Shown here piece by piece: positions 1-7,343 of a stretch of DNA of 64,000 nucleotides (positions are counted from its first letter, which is position 1; each line of letters starts with the position of its first letter). The stretch covers positions 496,001 through 560,000 of the forward strand of contig NC_009659.1 in the NCBI RefSeq assembly GCF_000013625.1. Direction: 5' to 3'. The DNA comes from Janthinobacterium sp. Marseille (lineage in GTDB: Bacteria > Pseudomonadota > Gammaproteobacteria > Burkholderiales > Burkholderiaceae_D). The position numbers and the translations under genes were made by a program. A model generated the notes under the pieces. That model saw only the letters and a program-made list of their open reading frames with translations, was not told the DNA's origin and made no database searches.

Positions 1-828
1 GCCAGTGCCGCCAACAAGGGTTTCATGTCGAATGCCGGTTTCGTCGTAACGAAAGATGGTGTTGTGGTATTTGATGCATTGGCGACGCCGGTCCTGGGCG
101 GTGCAATGTTGAAGGCAATCAAGAGAATCACGCCTTTGCCGGTCAAGCGCGTCATCATCAGTCATTACCATGCTGATCATTTCTACGGCTTGCAGGCTTT
201 CAAGGCACAAGGTGCGGAAGTGTGGGCGCATGAAAACGGCCGTGCGGCATTGAGCTCTGACCTGACGCAGGAAAGGCTGCAGCAGCGCCGCAAGGACCTG
301 GCGCCCTGGGTGAATGAGAATACGCAGTTGGTGCCGGCGGATCGTTGGCTGAGTTTCAAGGATGGCAAGGTCATGCCTTTCGAAATGGGCGGCATCCATT
401 TCCGCATCATTGATTCCAGCGGTGCGCATTCGCCGGAAGACATCATGTTGTATGTGGAAGAAGATAAGGTCCTGTTTGCCGGCGACCTGTTCTTCACCGG
501 CCGCATTCCATTTGTCGGCGAAGCAAACAGCAAGGTCTGGCTGGAAGCGCTGGACCGGATGCTGGAAGTAAAGCCGGCGCTGGTGATACCGGGACATGGC
601 AAAATGTCCAGCCAGCCGATGCAGGATATGCAGTTGACACGTGATTACCTGATTTTCCTGCGCAAGAAAATGGGTGAGGCCGTGGCTGACATGGTGCCGT
701 TTGATGAAGCGTATGCAAAAGTGGACTGGGCCGGGTTTGAGAAGTATCCTGCATTTGAGCAGGCGAATCGCCTGAATGCCTACGGCACCTACATACTGAT
801 GGAAAAAGAAAGCCTGGATAAGCGTTAA
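1..828 (+). CDS. MBL-fold metallohydrolase, SoxH-like (5' end outside window)
   Basis: The frame is open from base 1, so the true start and any signal peptide lie outside the window; the ATG at 25 is internal. Seen: the metallo-beta-lactamase zinc motif HYHADH, a following GDLFF segment (third ligand region) and IPGHGK near the C-terminus. Family knowledge: MBL hydrolases of this type, including SoxH, accompany sox clusters and are probably periplasmic thioesterase-like enzymes acting on sulfur compounds; the substrate is unknown. Its position 38 bp before a DsrE-like gene and close to soxR/soxCD supports a role in sulfur oxidation. The fold is certain; the SoxH assignment is inference. Confidence 0.8.
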   Translation, partial: ASAANKGFMSNAGFVVTKDGVVVFDALATPVLGGAMLKAIKRITPLPVKRVIISHYHADHFYGLQAFKAQGAEVWAHENGRAALSSDLTQERLQQRRKDLAPWVNENTQLVPADRWLSFKDGKVMPFEMGGIHFRIIDSSGAHSPEDIMLYVEEDKVLFAGDLFFTGRIPFVGEANSKVWLEALDRMLEVKPALVIPGHGKMSSQPMQDMQLTRDYLIFLRKKMGEAVADMVPFDEAYAKVDWAGFEKYPAFEQANRLNAYGTYILMEKESLDKR

Positions 829-865
829 AGCGCACCGGACTGAGAGCGGTATATAAAAGGAGACG

Positions 866-1294
866 ATGATGAAACTGATACGTACAGCATTCCTGTTGCT
901 TTTCTGTGCCACAGTTGGCCTGGCCGTTGCCGCCGACCGTGAAGAAAAAGTGGTGTATCACATCACCGATAGCGCAGTCGCGACCCAGGCCTTGAACAAT
1001 ATCCGCAATCACCTCAATGCCAGCCCGAAAGCCAAGATCGTGGTGGTAGCGCACGGTGCAGGTATCGATTTCCTGTTGGAAGGTGCGAAGAACAAGAACG
1101 GTAATCCGTATGACATCGCCGTGCAGGAACTGACCGATCGCGACCATGTGGAATTCCGCATTTGCAATAACACGCTGGAAACGCGCAAGATAGACAAGAA
1201 GCAAGTCATACCAGAAGCCAAGATTGTTCCATCCGGTGTAGCGGAAGTGGCGCGCCTGCAGATACAAGAAGGTTATGCTTACATCAAACCGTAG
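866..1294 (+). CDS. DsrE-like periplasmic sulfur-relay protein
   Basis: A 142-residue protein with a clear signal peptide (MKLIRTAFLLLFC to AVA|A), then a compact alpha/beta domain with the pattern ...KIVVVAHGAGIDFLL... and a lone Cys in FRICNNTL, as in single-domain DsrE/DsrF-family proteins found in sox loci. These proteins are thought to bind or carry sulfane sulfur. Two consecutive ATGs (866 and 869) follow an AAGGAG Shine-Dalgarno at 857-862; 869 has the more usual spacing. It lies between the MBL hydrolase and soxR on the same strand. The family call rests on sequence pattern and context, so its exact role is inference. Confidence 0.75.
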   Translation: MMKLIRTAFLLLFCATVGLAVAADREEKVVYHITDSAVATQALNNIRNHLNASPKAKIVVVAHGAGIDFLLEGAKNKNGNPYDIAVQELTDRDHVEFRICNNTLETRKIDKKQVIPEAKIVPSGVAEVARLQIQEGYAYIKP

Positions 1295-1378
1295 TAGCTG
1301 ATCCGGCTTTGAATGATGCCGGGTCTGGGTGTATAGATAATTAACGCAAATATTTAACCAAATTAGTGGACGTGTGTT

Positions 1379-1753
1379 GTGGATAAAAATTTCAACAAAG
1401 AAGACATGAGTGAGCTATTCGAAGAAGTGGCGAATTACTTTTCTTTGCTGTGCGAGCCCACACGTCTGAAAATCCTCTACGCAGTGTGCAACGGTGAGCG
1501 CTCGGTGGGCGACATCGTTAATGAAGTTGAATCGACACAGGCAAATGTGTCGCGCCAGATCAATATGCTGTACCGCGCAAAAATCCTTGCGCGTCGCAAG
1601 GAGGGCACACAGGTTTACTATCGCGTGGATGATGAGAAGACGGTAGATTTGTGCAAAGCAGTATGCGGACGTGTGGCTGCGCAGATAGGCATGCCATCGC
1701 CGGTAGTGCAACTGCCAGTCGTGGCGCCCAAACGACGCGTCGCAGCAAGATAA
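1379..1753 (+). CDS. soxR: ArsR-family repressor SoxR (sulfur-responsive)
   Basis: A 124-residue winged-helix regulator: LCEPTRLKILYAV, recognition helix STQANVSRQINMLYRA, wing GTQVYYRVDD. Cysteines occur in AVCNGE and in DLCKAVCG, matching the two Cys positions that thiol-based SoxR/SqrR/BigR repressors use to sense persulfide. It should repress the divergently spaced but co-directional sox genes and release when sulfane sulfur is present. The start given is GTG at 1379; an in-frame ATG at 1406 preceded by AAGAAG is an alternative that removes nine residues. A perfect dyad between this gene and soxC is the likely operator. Confidence 0.85.
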   Translation: MDKNFNKEDMSELFEEVANYFSLLCEPTRLKILYAVCNGERSVGDIVNEVESTQANVSRQINMLYRAKILARRKEGTQVYYRVDDEKTVDLCKAVCGRVAAQIGMPSPVVQLPVVAPKRRVAAR

Positions 1754-1786
1754 AAAAATAAAACAAAAAACGTTTCATATAATCCT

Positions 1787-1800
1787 TATATGCGCATATA
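1787..1800. promoter_or_regulatory. Palindromic operator candidate upstream of soxC
   Basis: TATATGCGCATATA is a perfect 14-bp palindrome within an AT-rich intergenic stretch (1754-1846) between soxR and soxC. ArsR-type dimers bind such AT-rich dyads; SoxR binding here is inference. It sits 47 bp before the soxC start, where it could overlap a promoter. Confidence 0.5.
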
Positions 1801-1846
1801 GTTATATAGGCACATAATTAAACAAAACTGCCGTAGGAGACGACGG

Positions 1847-3211
1847 ATGACAAAGGATGCAATCAAGGCAGGCCGCTTAGTACGCGCGCCTGAAAATTTC
1901 CTGGACCCAGTAGTGGCACAGGAAATTACAGCAAATGGTTTGAGTGAAGAGCGCAGGGGCTTCCTGCGCAAAAGTTTTCTTGCAGCGAGTGCTGCAATGG
2001 CAAGTGGTGTCGGCTTTGCACAAGGCGGCGCGGCTGCCATCGGCGACGGCGATCCGAACATACTGAATCTCCCCGAGCATTCCACCACCCTTGGTCAGGC
2101 GGTAGCGACCAATGGTTATGGCGTGCCATCCAAATACGAAACCAATCTCTTGCGTCGCGAGTCGCCGGGACTGACACGTGTATCGGCGGCCTCGGTTTCA
2201 TTCGCGCCGCTGCAAGGCCTGTTCGGCATCATCACGCCCAGCGGCTTGCATTTCGAGCGCCATCACCAGGGTTGGCATGACATCGATCCGAGCAAGCATC
2301 GCTTCATGATCAATGGCCTGGTAAAGAATCCCAAGGTTTATACGATGGATGACCTGATGCGCCTGCCTTCGGTCTCGCGTATGCATTTCATCGAATGCGG
2401 TGCCAATACCGCGATGGAGTGGGGCAATGTGGCCGTGCCTACCGTGCAGTATTCGCATGGCATGCTGAGCTGCTGCGAATTCACCGGTGTGCCGCTGTCG
2501 GTATTGCTGGAAGACTGTGGTTACGACAAAAAGAATGGCAAATTCATCCTGGCTGAAGGTGCGGATGGTTCCAGCATGACGCGCACTATCAGCATGGATC
2601 GCGCGCTTGACGATGTGATCGTGGCATGGGGCATGAACGGCGAAATGCTGCGTCCGGAAAACGGTTATCCATTGCGCCTGGTCGTGCCCGGCGTGCAAGG
2701 CGTGTCCTGGGTCAAATGGCTGCGCCGCATCGAAGTCGGCGACAAGGAATACGGTACCAAGGATGAAGCAATCCACTATATCGATTCGATGCCGGATGGC
2801 ATGTACCGCCAGTACACCTCGATCCAGGAATGCAAATCGGTCATCACCACGCCATCGGCCGGCCAGATGCTGCTGGATAAGGGCTTCTACAACATCACCG
2901 GCCTCGCGTGGTCGGGCCGCGGCAAGATCAAGCGTGTCGATGTCTCGGTCGACGGCGGCCGCAACTGGCGCACCGCAAGACTGGAAGGCCCGGTCAACAC
3001 CAAGTGCCTGACGCGTTTCAATATCAACTGGGTGTGGGATGGTTCGCCGGTCGTGCTGCAATCACGTGCGATTGATGAGACCGGCTACGTGCAGCCCAAA
3101 ATCAATGAATTGCGCGCAGTGCGTGGCACGCGTTCCATCTATCACAACAACGCAATCCAATCGTGGAAAGTGTCGGAATCAGGCGAGGTGTCGAATGTAC
3201 AGGTTTACTAA
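1847..3211 (+). CDS. soxC: SoxC, molybdenum sulfane dehydrogenase subunit
   Basis: A 454-residue sulfite-oxidase-family protein. A twin-arginine leader (RRGFLRKSFLAASAAMA, residues about 38-55) indicates Tat export of the folded molybdoenzyme. The molybdopterin domain contains the Mo-ligand cysteine in FIECGAN and a characteristic WGMNGEMLRPENGYPLRL stretch; a Mo-co dimerisation domain forms the C-terminus (VDVSVDGGRNWRTA). With the dihaem partner SoxD it oxidises the protein-bound sulfane sulfur of SoxY-Cys-S-S- to sulfone, releasing six electrons. SD GGAG lies seven bases upstream. The soxD start overlaps its 3' end, indicating translational coupling. Confidence 0.96.
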   Translation: MTKDAIKAGRLVRAPENFLDPVVAQEITANGLSEERRGFLRKSFLAASAAMASGVGFAQGGAAAIGDGDPNILNLPEHSTTLGQAVATNGYGVPSKYETNLLRRESPGLTRVSAASVSFAPLQGLFGIITPSGLHFERHHQGWHDIDPSKHRFMINGLVKNPKVYTMDDLMRLPSVSRMHFIECGANTAMEWGNVAVPTVQYSHGMLSCCEFTGVPLSVLLEDCGYDKKNGKFILAEGADGSSMTRTISMDRALDDVIVAWGMNGEMLRPENGYPLRLVVPGVQGVSWVKWLRRIEVGDKEYGTKDEAIHYIDSMPDGMYRQYTSIQECKSVITTPSAGQMLLDKGFYNITGLAWSGRGKIKRVDVSVDGGRNWRTARLEGPVNTKCLTRFNINWVWDGSPVVLQSRAIDETGYVQPKINELRAVRGTRSIYHNNAIQSWKVSESGEVSNVQVY

Positions 3212-4271
3212 AACTGTCGTCGCGCTGCTGCTGGCGACAAGCGGCACGATGGCATTAGCGCAGGCGGCATATACGAATATTGGACGTCCGGCAACGGCGA
3301 AAGAAATTGCTGCGTGGGATATCGATGTGCGTCCCGACTTCAAAGGCTTGCCACCAGGCTCCGGTACCGTAGCCAAAGGCATGGCGGTGTGGGAAGGCAA
3401 GTGCGCATCCTGCCACGGTACCTTCGGTGAATCGAACGAAGTATTCACACCTATCGTCGGTGGCACCACCAAGGAAGATATCAAAAGCGGTCATGTAGCT
3501 GCCTTGTCGAACAACAAGCAGCCGCAGCGCACCACCATCATGAAGGTGCCGACGGTATCGACCTTGTGGGATTACATCAATCGCGCGATGCCATGGACTG
3601 CGCCGAAATCGCTGACGACGGAAGAAGTCTATGCGGTCACGGCTTACATCCTGAATATGGCGGAAATCCTGCCCGACGACTTCACCTTATCGGACAAGAA
3701 CATCGCTGAGGTGCAGCAGCTGATGCCGAACCGGAATGGCATGACGCGCAATCATGGCATGTGGGATATCAAGGGTAAGCCTGATGTGAAAAGCGTGGCT
3801 TGCATGAAGGATTGCAAAACCAGTACGGATTTGCGTTCGACCCTGCCTGAGCCATCGCGGAATGCACACGGCAATATCCAGCTGCAAAACCGTACCTTCG
3901 GTGAAGTACGCGGTGTAGATACCACCAAGCCTGCATCGACCAAACCGATCTCGGCAATTTCCGCTGACCAGAAGCTGGCAATGGCTACACCGGCCAAGCC
4001 TGCGGCTCCGGCCAAAGTGGATGGCCTGGCATTGGCCAAGCAATATGCATGTGTGGCTTGCCATGGCGTCAGCAACAAAATCATCGGTCCCGGCTTTAAT
4101 GAAATCGCGGCCAAGTACAAGGGCGATGCAGCAGCACCGGCCGCACTGACAGCGAAGATCAAGAACGGCAGCACCGGCGCGTGGGGCCCTATCCCGATGC
4201 CGGCACAGGCACATGTCAAGGATGAAGACATCAAGACGCTGGTCGGCTGGATCATCGGTGGTGCGAAGTAA
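3195..4271 (+). CDS. soxD: SoxD, dihaem cytochrome c subunit of sulfane dehydrogenase
   Basis: A 358-residue protein beginning MYRFTKTVVALLLATSGTMA with a cleavable signal peptide. Two c-type haem motifs are visible: CASCHG near residue 75 and CVACHG near residue 285, separated by an Ala/Pro/Lys-rich linker. The frame is open further upstream, but the ATG at 3195 gives the signal peptide and overlaps the soxC end by 17 bp, the usual arrangement for coupled subunits. It passes electrons from SoxC to downstream cytochromes or to the adjacent pseudoazurin. Confidence 0.95.
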   Translation: MYRFTKTVVALLLATSGTMALAQAAYTNIGRPATAKEIAAWDIDVRPDFKGLPPGSGTVAKGMAVWEGKCASCHGTFGESNEVFTPIVGGTTKEDIKSGHVAALSNNKQPQRTTIMKVPTVSTLWDYINRAMPWTAPKSLTTEEVYAVTAYILNMAEILPDDFTLSDKNIAEVQQLMPNRNGMTRNHGMWDIKGKPDVKSVACMKDCKTSTDLRSTLPEPSRNAHGNIQLQNRTFGEVRGVDTTKPASTKPISAISADQKLAMATPAKPAAPAKVDGLALAKQYACVACHGVSNKIIGPGFNEIAAKYKGDAAAPAALTAKIKNGSTGAWGPIPMPAQAHVKDEDIKTLVGWIIGGAK

Positions 4272-4359
4272 GGCCTGCAAAGAATAAGTAGTAAAGCAAT
4301 TTGCAAAACAAGCAGTAATGCGAATGTGTATCAACCAAAACTAAAACGAGGAGATGTAA

Positions 4360-4794
4360 ATGTACAAACTGGTAAGCGCTATGACCCTGGCATTGTTTTC
4401 ATTGAGCGTGTCGGCTGCCGAGCATCAGGTGAAGATGGTAAATAACGGCAAAGACGGCATGATGTCATTCGAGCCTACCTTCCTTAAAGCTGAAAAAGGT
4501 GACACTGTTAAATTCATCAAAACTGATGCAGCGCACAACAGCGCATCCGTCCTGGTACCTGCTGGTGCGAAGGAATGGAAAGGCAAGATGGATGAAGAAA
4601 TTGTTGTGTCGCTCACGCAAGATGGCGTGTATGTTTATGTTTGCGACCCACATAAAACCATGGGCATGGCAGGCGTGATCCAGGTCGGCAAACCGACTAA
4701 TCTGGATGCAGCCAAAGCCGAAGCCGACAAGCTGTCGAAGAGCTTTGTCATGAACAAGGATCGTTTGACCAAAGCACTGGCGCAAGTGAAGTAA
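4360..4794 (+). CDS. Pseudoazurin-type blue copper protein
   Basis: A 144-residue cupredoxin. Signal peptide MYKLVSAMTLALFSLSVSAA, then the fold with type-1 copper ligands: His in DAAHNS and Cys, His, Met in VCDPHKTMGM. The C-terminal helical tail (LDAAKAEADKLSK...) is typical of pseudoazurins. SD GAGGAG at 4349-4354. Pseudoazurins are small periplasmic electron carriers. Its place between soxD and soxY suggests it accepts electrons from the Sox complex and delivers them to a terminal oxidase or reductase. Family call firm, partner inferred. Confidence 0.92.
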   Translation: MYKLVSAMTLALFSLSVSAAEHQVKMVNNGKDGMMSFEPTFLKAEKGDTVKFIKTDAAHNSASVLVPAGAKEWKGKMDEEIVVSLTQDGVYVYVCDPHKTMGMAGVIQVGKPTNLDAAKAEADKLSKSFVMNKDRLTKALAQVK

Positions 4795-4846
4795 GTGGCA
4801 GGCGTGCCATCTCGCGATGGCATCAATTTTTCAAGAGGAGAATCTA

Positions 4847-5327
4847 ATGAATCAGAAACGACGTGACGCGTTGCGTATTGCAACGGTACTCGGATTGGCT
4901 ATTTCAGCCGGCATATTGAAGCCTACGGACGTACTTGCAGCCTACGGACGTACTTGCAGCTGATTGGAAATCCAGTGGCTTCGATGCTAAATCGCTGCAG
5001 GAAGCATTGGCTGCACTGGGTGCGGACAAAGCGGCAATCAGCACCGATATCGCCGTCAACGGTCCTGATATCGCGGAAAACGGTGCAGTCGTTCCAGTCT
5101 CGGTATCGAGCAATGTACCGAACACCGAATTCATGGCAATCCTGGTGGAGAAAAACCCGACACCACTGTCCGCCACCATGACCCTGCCGGCCGGCACGGA
5201 AGCCAACGTCAGTACCCGCGTCAAGATGGGCGGTACCTCGAACGTGCATGCACTGGTCAAGGCAAACGGCAAGTGGCTGATCGCCAGTAAAGAGATCAAG
5301 GTCACTCTCGGCGGCTGCGGCGGTTAA
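4847..5327 (+). pseudogene. soxY: soxY, sulfur-carrier subunit, frameshifted by a 19-bp tandem duplication
   Basis: From ATG 4847 (SD AGAGGAG) the reading begins MNQKRRDALRIATVLGLAIS, a Tat leader, and stops at TGA after 39 codons. A 19-bp unit is present twice (4921-4939 and 4940-4958). Removing one copy restores ...KPTDVLAADWKSSGF... in frame with the rest of SoxY, which ends in the conserved swinging arm GGCGG whose Cys carries the sulfur intermediates. The downstream part is intact from a possible TTG at 4935, but would lack the twin-arginine leader that exports SoxY and its partner SoxZ. Either a real inactivating or reversible mutation, or a sequencing/assembly artefact. Confidence 0.9.
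4921..4958. repeat. 19-bp perfect tandem duplication in soxY
   Basis: gcctacggacgtacttgca occurs twice head to tail with no intervening base. Because 19 is not a multiple of three it shifts soxY by one base. A structure of this kind can arise and be lost by replication slippage or recombination between the copies. Confidence 0.97.
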
Positions 5328-5369
5328 TCACGCTGCCAGTCATCAACACCAATTTTTGAGGGAAATATC

Positions 5370-5681
5370 ATGGGAAATCCGATGCGCATACGCGCCAATG
5401 CAACTGGCGACGTCGTAGAAGTCAAAGTCCTGATGCGTCACGATATGGAAACCGGCCAGCGCAAAGACGCTTCCGGCAAAGCCGTACCGGCGCACTTCAT
5501 CCAGACACTGACCGCCAAATGCAATGACAAGGTCGTGCTCGATATGTTGATGGGTACGTCGATCTCGAAAGATCCATTCTTGTCGTTCAAGTTCAAGGGT
5601 GGTGCCAAAGGCGACAAGATCGCGATTACCTGGACCGACAACACCGGTGACAGCCGTACCGATGAAGCAGCAGTTTCCTGA
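5370..5681 (+). CDS. soxZ: SoxZ, sulfur-carrier complex subunit
   Basis: A 103-residue immunoglobulin-like protein with no signal peptide: MRIRANATGDVVEVKVLMRH at the start, FKGGAKGDKIAITWTDN near the end. SoxZ forms the SoxYZ heterodimer, scaffolding the SoxY carrier arm. It is normally exported with SoxY through SoxY's Tat leader, so the soxY frameshift also bears on this protein. SD GAGGGA precedes ATG 5370; the second Met at 5382 is a possible alternative. It lies 42 bp after soxY. Confidence 0.96.
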   Translation: MGNPMRIRANATGDVVEVKVLMRHDMETGQRKDASGKAVPAHFIQTLTAKCNDKVVLDMLMGTSISKDPFLSFKFKGGAKGDKIAITWTDNTGDSRTDEAAVS

Positions 5682-5799
5682 AGCCGAGTGTAGCTAAGCA
5701 ATGTAGTTAAGAAATACACGCAAGCAAACGGGAGAAGCAGTACCCGAGTGATACGAATGTGGCGCCAGACCGCATCCACTTAAATTTGAGGAGGGCGTA

Positions 5800-6603
5800 A
5801 TGAGACAGAGAAGCTTGTATCTATTTGCAGCGGTCGCGATCAGCGCAACTGCATCTGTAATGGCGCAATCGACTACAGATGAGATTGCCAAGTATCGCCA
5901 GCTGCTGGCTGACGGTAATCCCGCTGAGTTATGGGAAATGCGCGGTGAAGAATTATGGCGCACCAAAGCCGGTCCGAAAAATGTCAGCCTGGAACAATGC
6001 GATCTGGGCAAGGGCGCCGGCGTGGTGAAAGGCGCTTATGCCGAATTGCCGCGTTACTTCAAGGACGTCAACAAGGTCATGGACCTGGAACAGCGGCTGA
6101 TCTATTGCCGTATGAACCTGCAAGGCCTGACGCGCGAGCAGGCGGTGAAAATGCCGTTTGGTTCCGCCGGCAAGCCATCCGATATCGAACCGATGGTGGC
6201 CTACATCACGTCTGAATCGCGCGGCATGAAGATGTCGGTGTCGACTGCGCATCCGGAAGAAAAGCGTGCCTACGAAATCGGCAAGAAGATTTTTTTCTAT
6301 CGTGCCGGTTCTCATGACTTTGCCTGTGCTACCTGCCATGCGGTCGATAACCAGCGTATCCGCCTGCAGGACCTCCCCAACTTGCTGAACAAGAGCAATG
6401 CCCAGGCCGCCTATGGGACCTGGCCTGCTTATCGCGTCTCGCAAGGCGAAGTGCGCACCATGCAGCATCGCCTCAACGATTGCTTCCGTCAGCAACGCTT
6501 CCCGGAACCGCTGTACGGCTCTGACGTGATCACGGCCGTGACGATGTTCCTGGCCAAGAGCGCAGACGGCGGTGTCTATAACGGCCCAGCGCTGAAACGA
6601 TAG
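5800..6603 (+). CDS. soxA: SoxA, L-cysteine S-thiosulfotransferase haem subunit
   Basis: A 267-residue cytochrome with signal peptide ending VMA|Q. One CxxCH haem motif is present (CATCH, near residue 180), and the active-site Cys that becomes the cysteine-persulfide haem ligand is visible in HRLNDCFRQQRFPEP. Only a lone Cys (LEQCDLG) stands where dihaem SoxA proteins carry their first haem motif, so this is the monohaem-type SoxA. With SoxX it attaches thiosulfate to the SoxY carrier cysteine. SD GAGGAGG precedes ATG 5800; soxX follows after 9 bp. Confidence 0.95.
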   Translation: MRQRSLYLFAAVAISATASVMAQSTTDEIAKYRQLLADGNPAELWEMRGEELWRTKAGPKNVSLEQCDLGKGAGVVKGAYAELPRYFKDVNKVMDLEQRLIYCRMNLQGLTREQAVKMPFGSAGKPSDIEPMVAYITSESRGMKMSVSTAHPEEKRAYEIGKKIFFYRAGSHDFACATCHAVDNQRIRLQDLPNLLNKSNAQAAYGTWPAYRVSQGEVRTMQHRLNDCFRQQRFPEPLYGSDVITAVTMFLAKSADGGVYNGPALKR

Positions 6604-6612
6604 GGAGGCGAT

Positions 6613-7227
6613 ATGAAAAAAATAGGCATCATGATAGCGACGGTCGCAACCATAGCCGGTTGCGCCACAGTGGCGGCGGATACCGACTATGGCAAAGAAA
6701 CCATTGCCATGCTGAAGGCGGACTTCAAATCTAAAGGTCCGGCTACGATGGAACGTATGCTGAACCAGGACGAAGCACAGCAATTGTGCAGCGAGTATCC
6801 GAGCGACGCGCCGAAAGACAAGGCGGCTGCACTGGAAGCTTCGCAACTGAAGCAGGTTAAGTATCCTGCTGACGGCAAGTACCTGGGCGATTGGAAAGAA
6901 GGTGAAAAAATCGCACAGAACGGTCGCGGCATGCAATCGTCGGACGCGGTAGGCAGCGTCAATGGCGGTAACTGCTACGCCTGCCACCAGATCAGCAAGG
7001 CGGAAATTTCCTTCGGCAATATCGGTCCTTCCCTTTATCAGTACGGGAAAATCCGTGGCCAGAGCGAAGACATGCTGAAGTACACCTGGGCCAAGATCTA
7101 TAACGCACAGGCTTTCACCGCATGTTCCAACATGCCGCGCTTCGGCCATAACGGCATCCTGCAAGAGAAGCAAATCAAGGATGTCATGGCCTTGCTGCTG
7201 GATCCGGCTTCGCCCGTCAATAAGTAA
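6613..7227 (+). CDS. soxX: SoxX, monohaem cytochrome c of the SoxAX complex
   Basis: A 204-residue protein with one haem motif (CYACH) and a downstream axial Met in SNMPRFG. Compared with short SoxX proteins it has a long N-terminal extension of about 90 residues before the haem domain. The leader MKKIGIMIATVATIAGCATV contains IAGC, a plausible lipobox, so the protein may be lipid-anchored; cleavage by signal peptidase I after VAA is the alternative. It partners SoxA and takes electrons released on thiosulfate conjugation. SD GGGAGG at 6603-6608. Confidence 0.93.
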   Translation: MKKIGIMIATVATIAGCATVAADTDYGKETIAMLKADFKSKGPATMERMLNQDEAQQLCSEYPSDAPKDKAAALEASQLKQVKYPADGKYLGDWKEGEKIAQNGRGMQSSDAVGSVNGGNCYACHQISKAEISFGNIGPSLYQYGKIRGQSEDMLKYTWAKIYNAQAFTACSNMPRFGHNGILQEKQIKDVMALLLDPASPVNK

Positions 7228-7343
7228 GCAATCCGAAGTTCGAAGCGCAGTGCTGCCTGCTGCGCTTCGTCCTTCATCGCCTTGTCGCGCGACTTGCCAA
7301 TGCAAGGATGGCGAGGTCGTCTACCGAACAATCAGAGGAAAAA

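Noticed and set aside
3039..3194. Upstream extension of SoxD
   Set aside because: The frame is open through the soxC 3' end, but ATG 3195 starts a proper signal peptide; the extension is soxC read in another frame.
4935..5327. An intact shorter SoxY starting at TTG 4935
   Set aside because: The frame is open, but the start would lie within the duplicated unit, has no good SD and removes the twin-arginine leader. The full leader is present just upstream in the other frame, so a frameshifted gene is the better reading.
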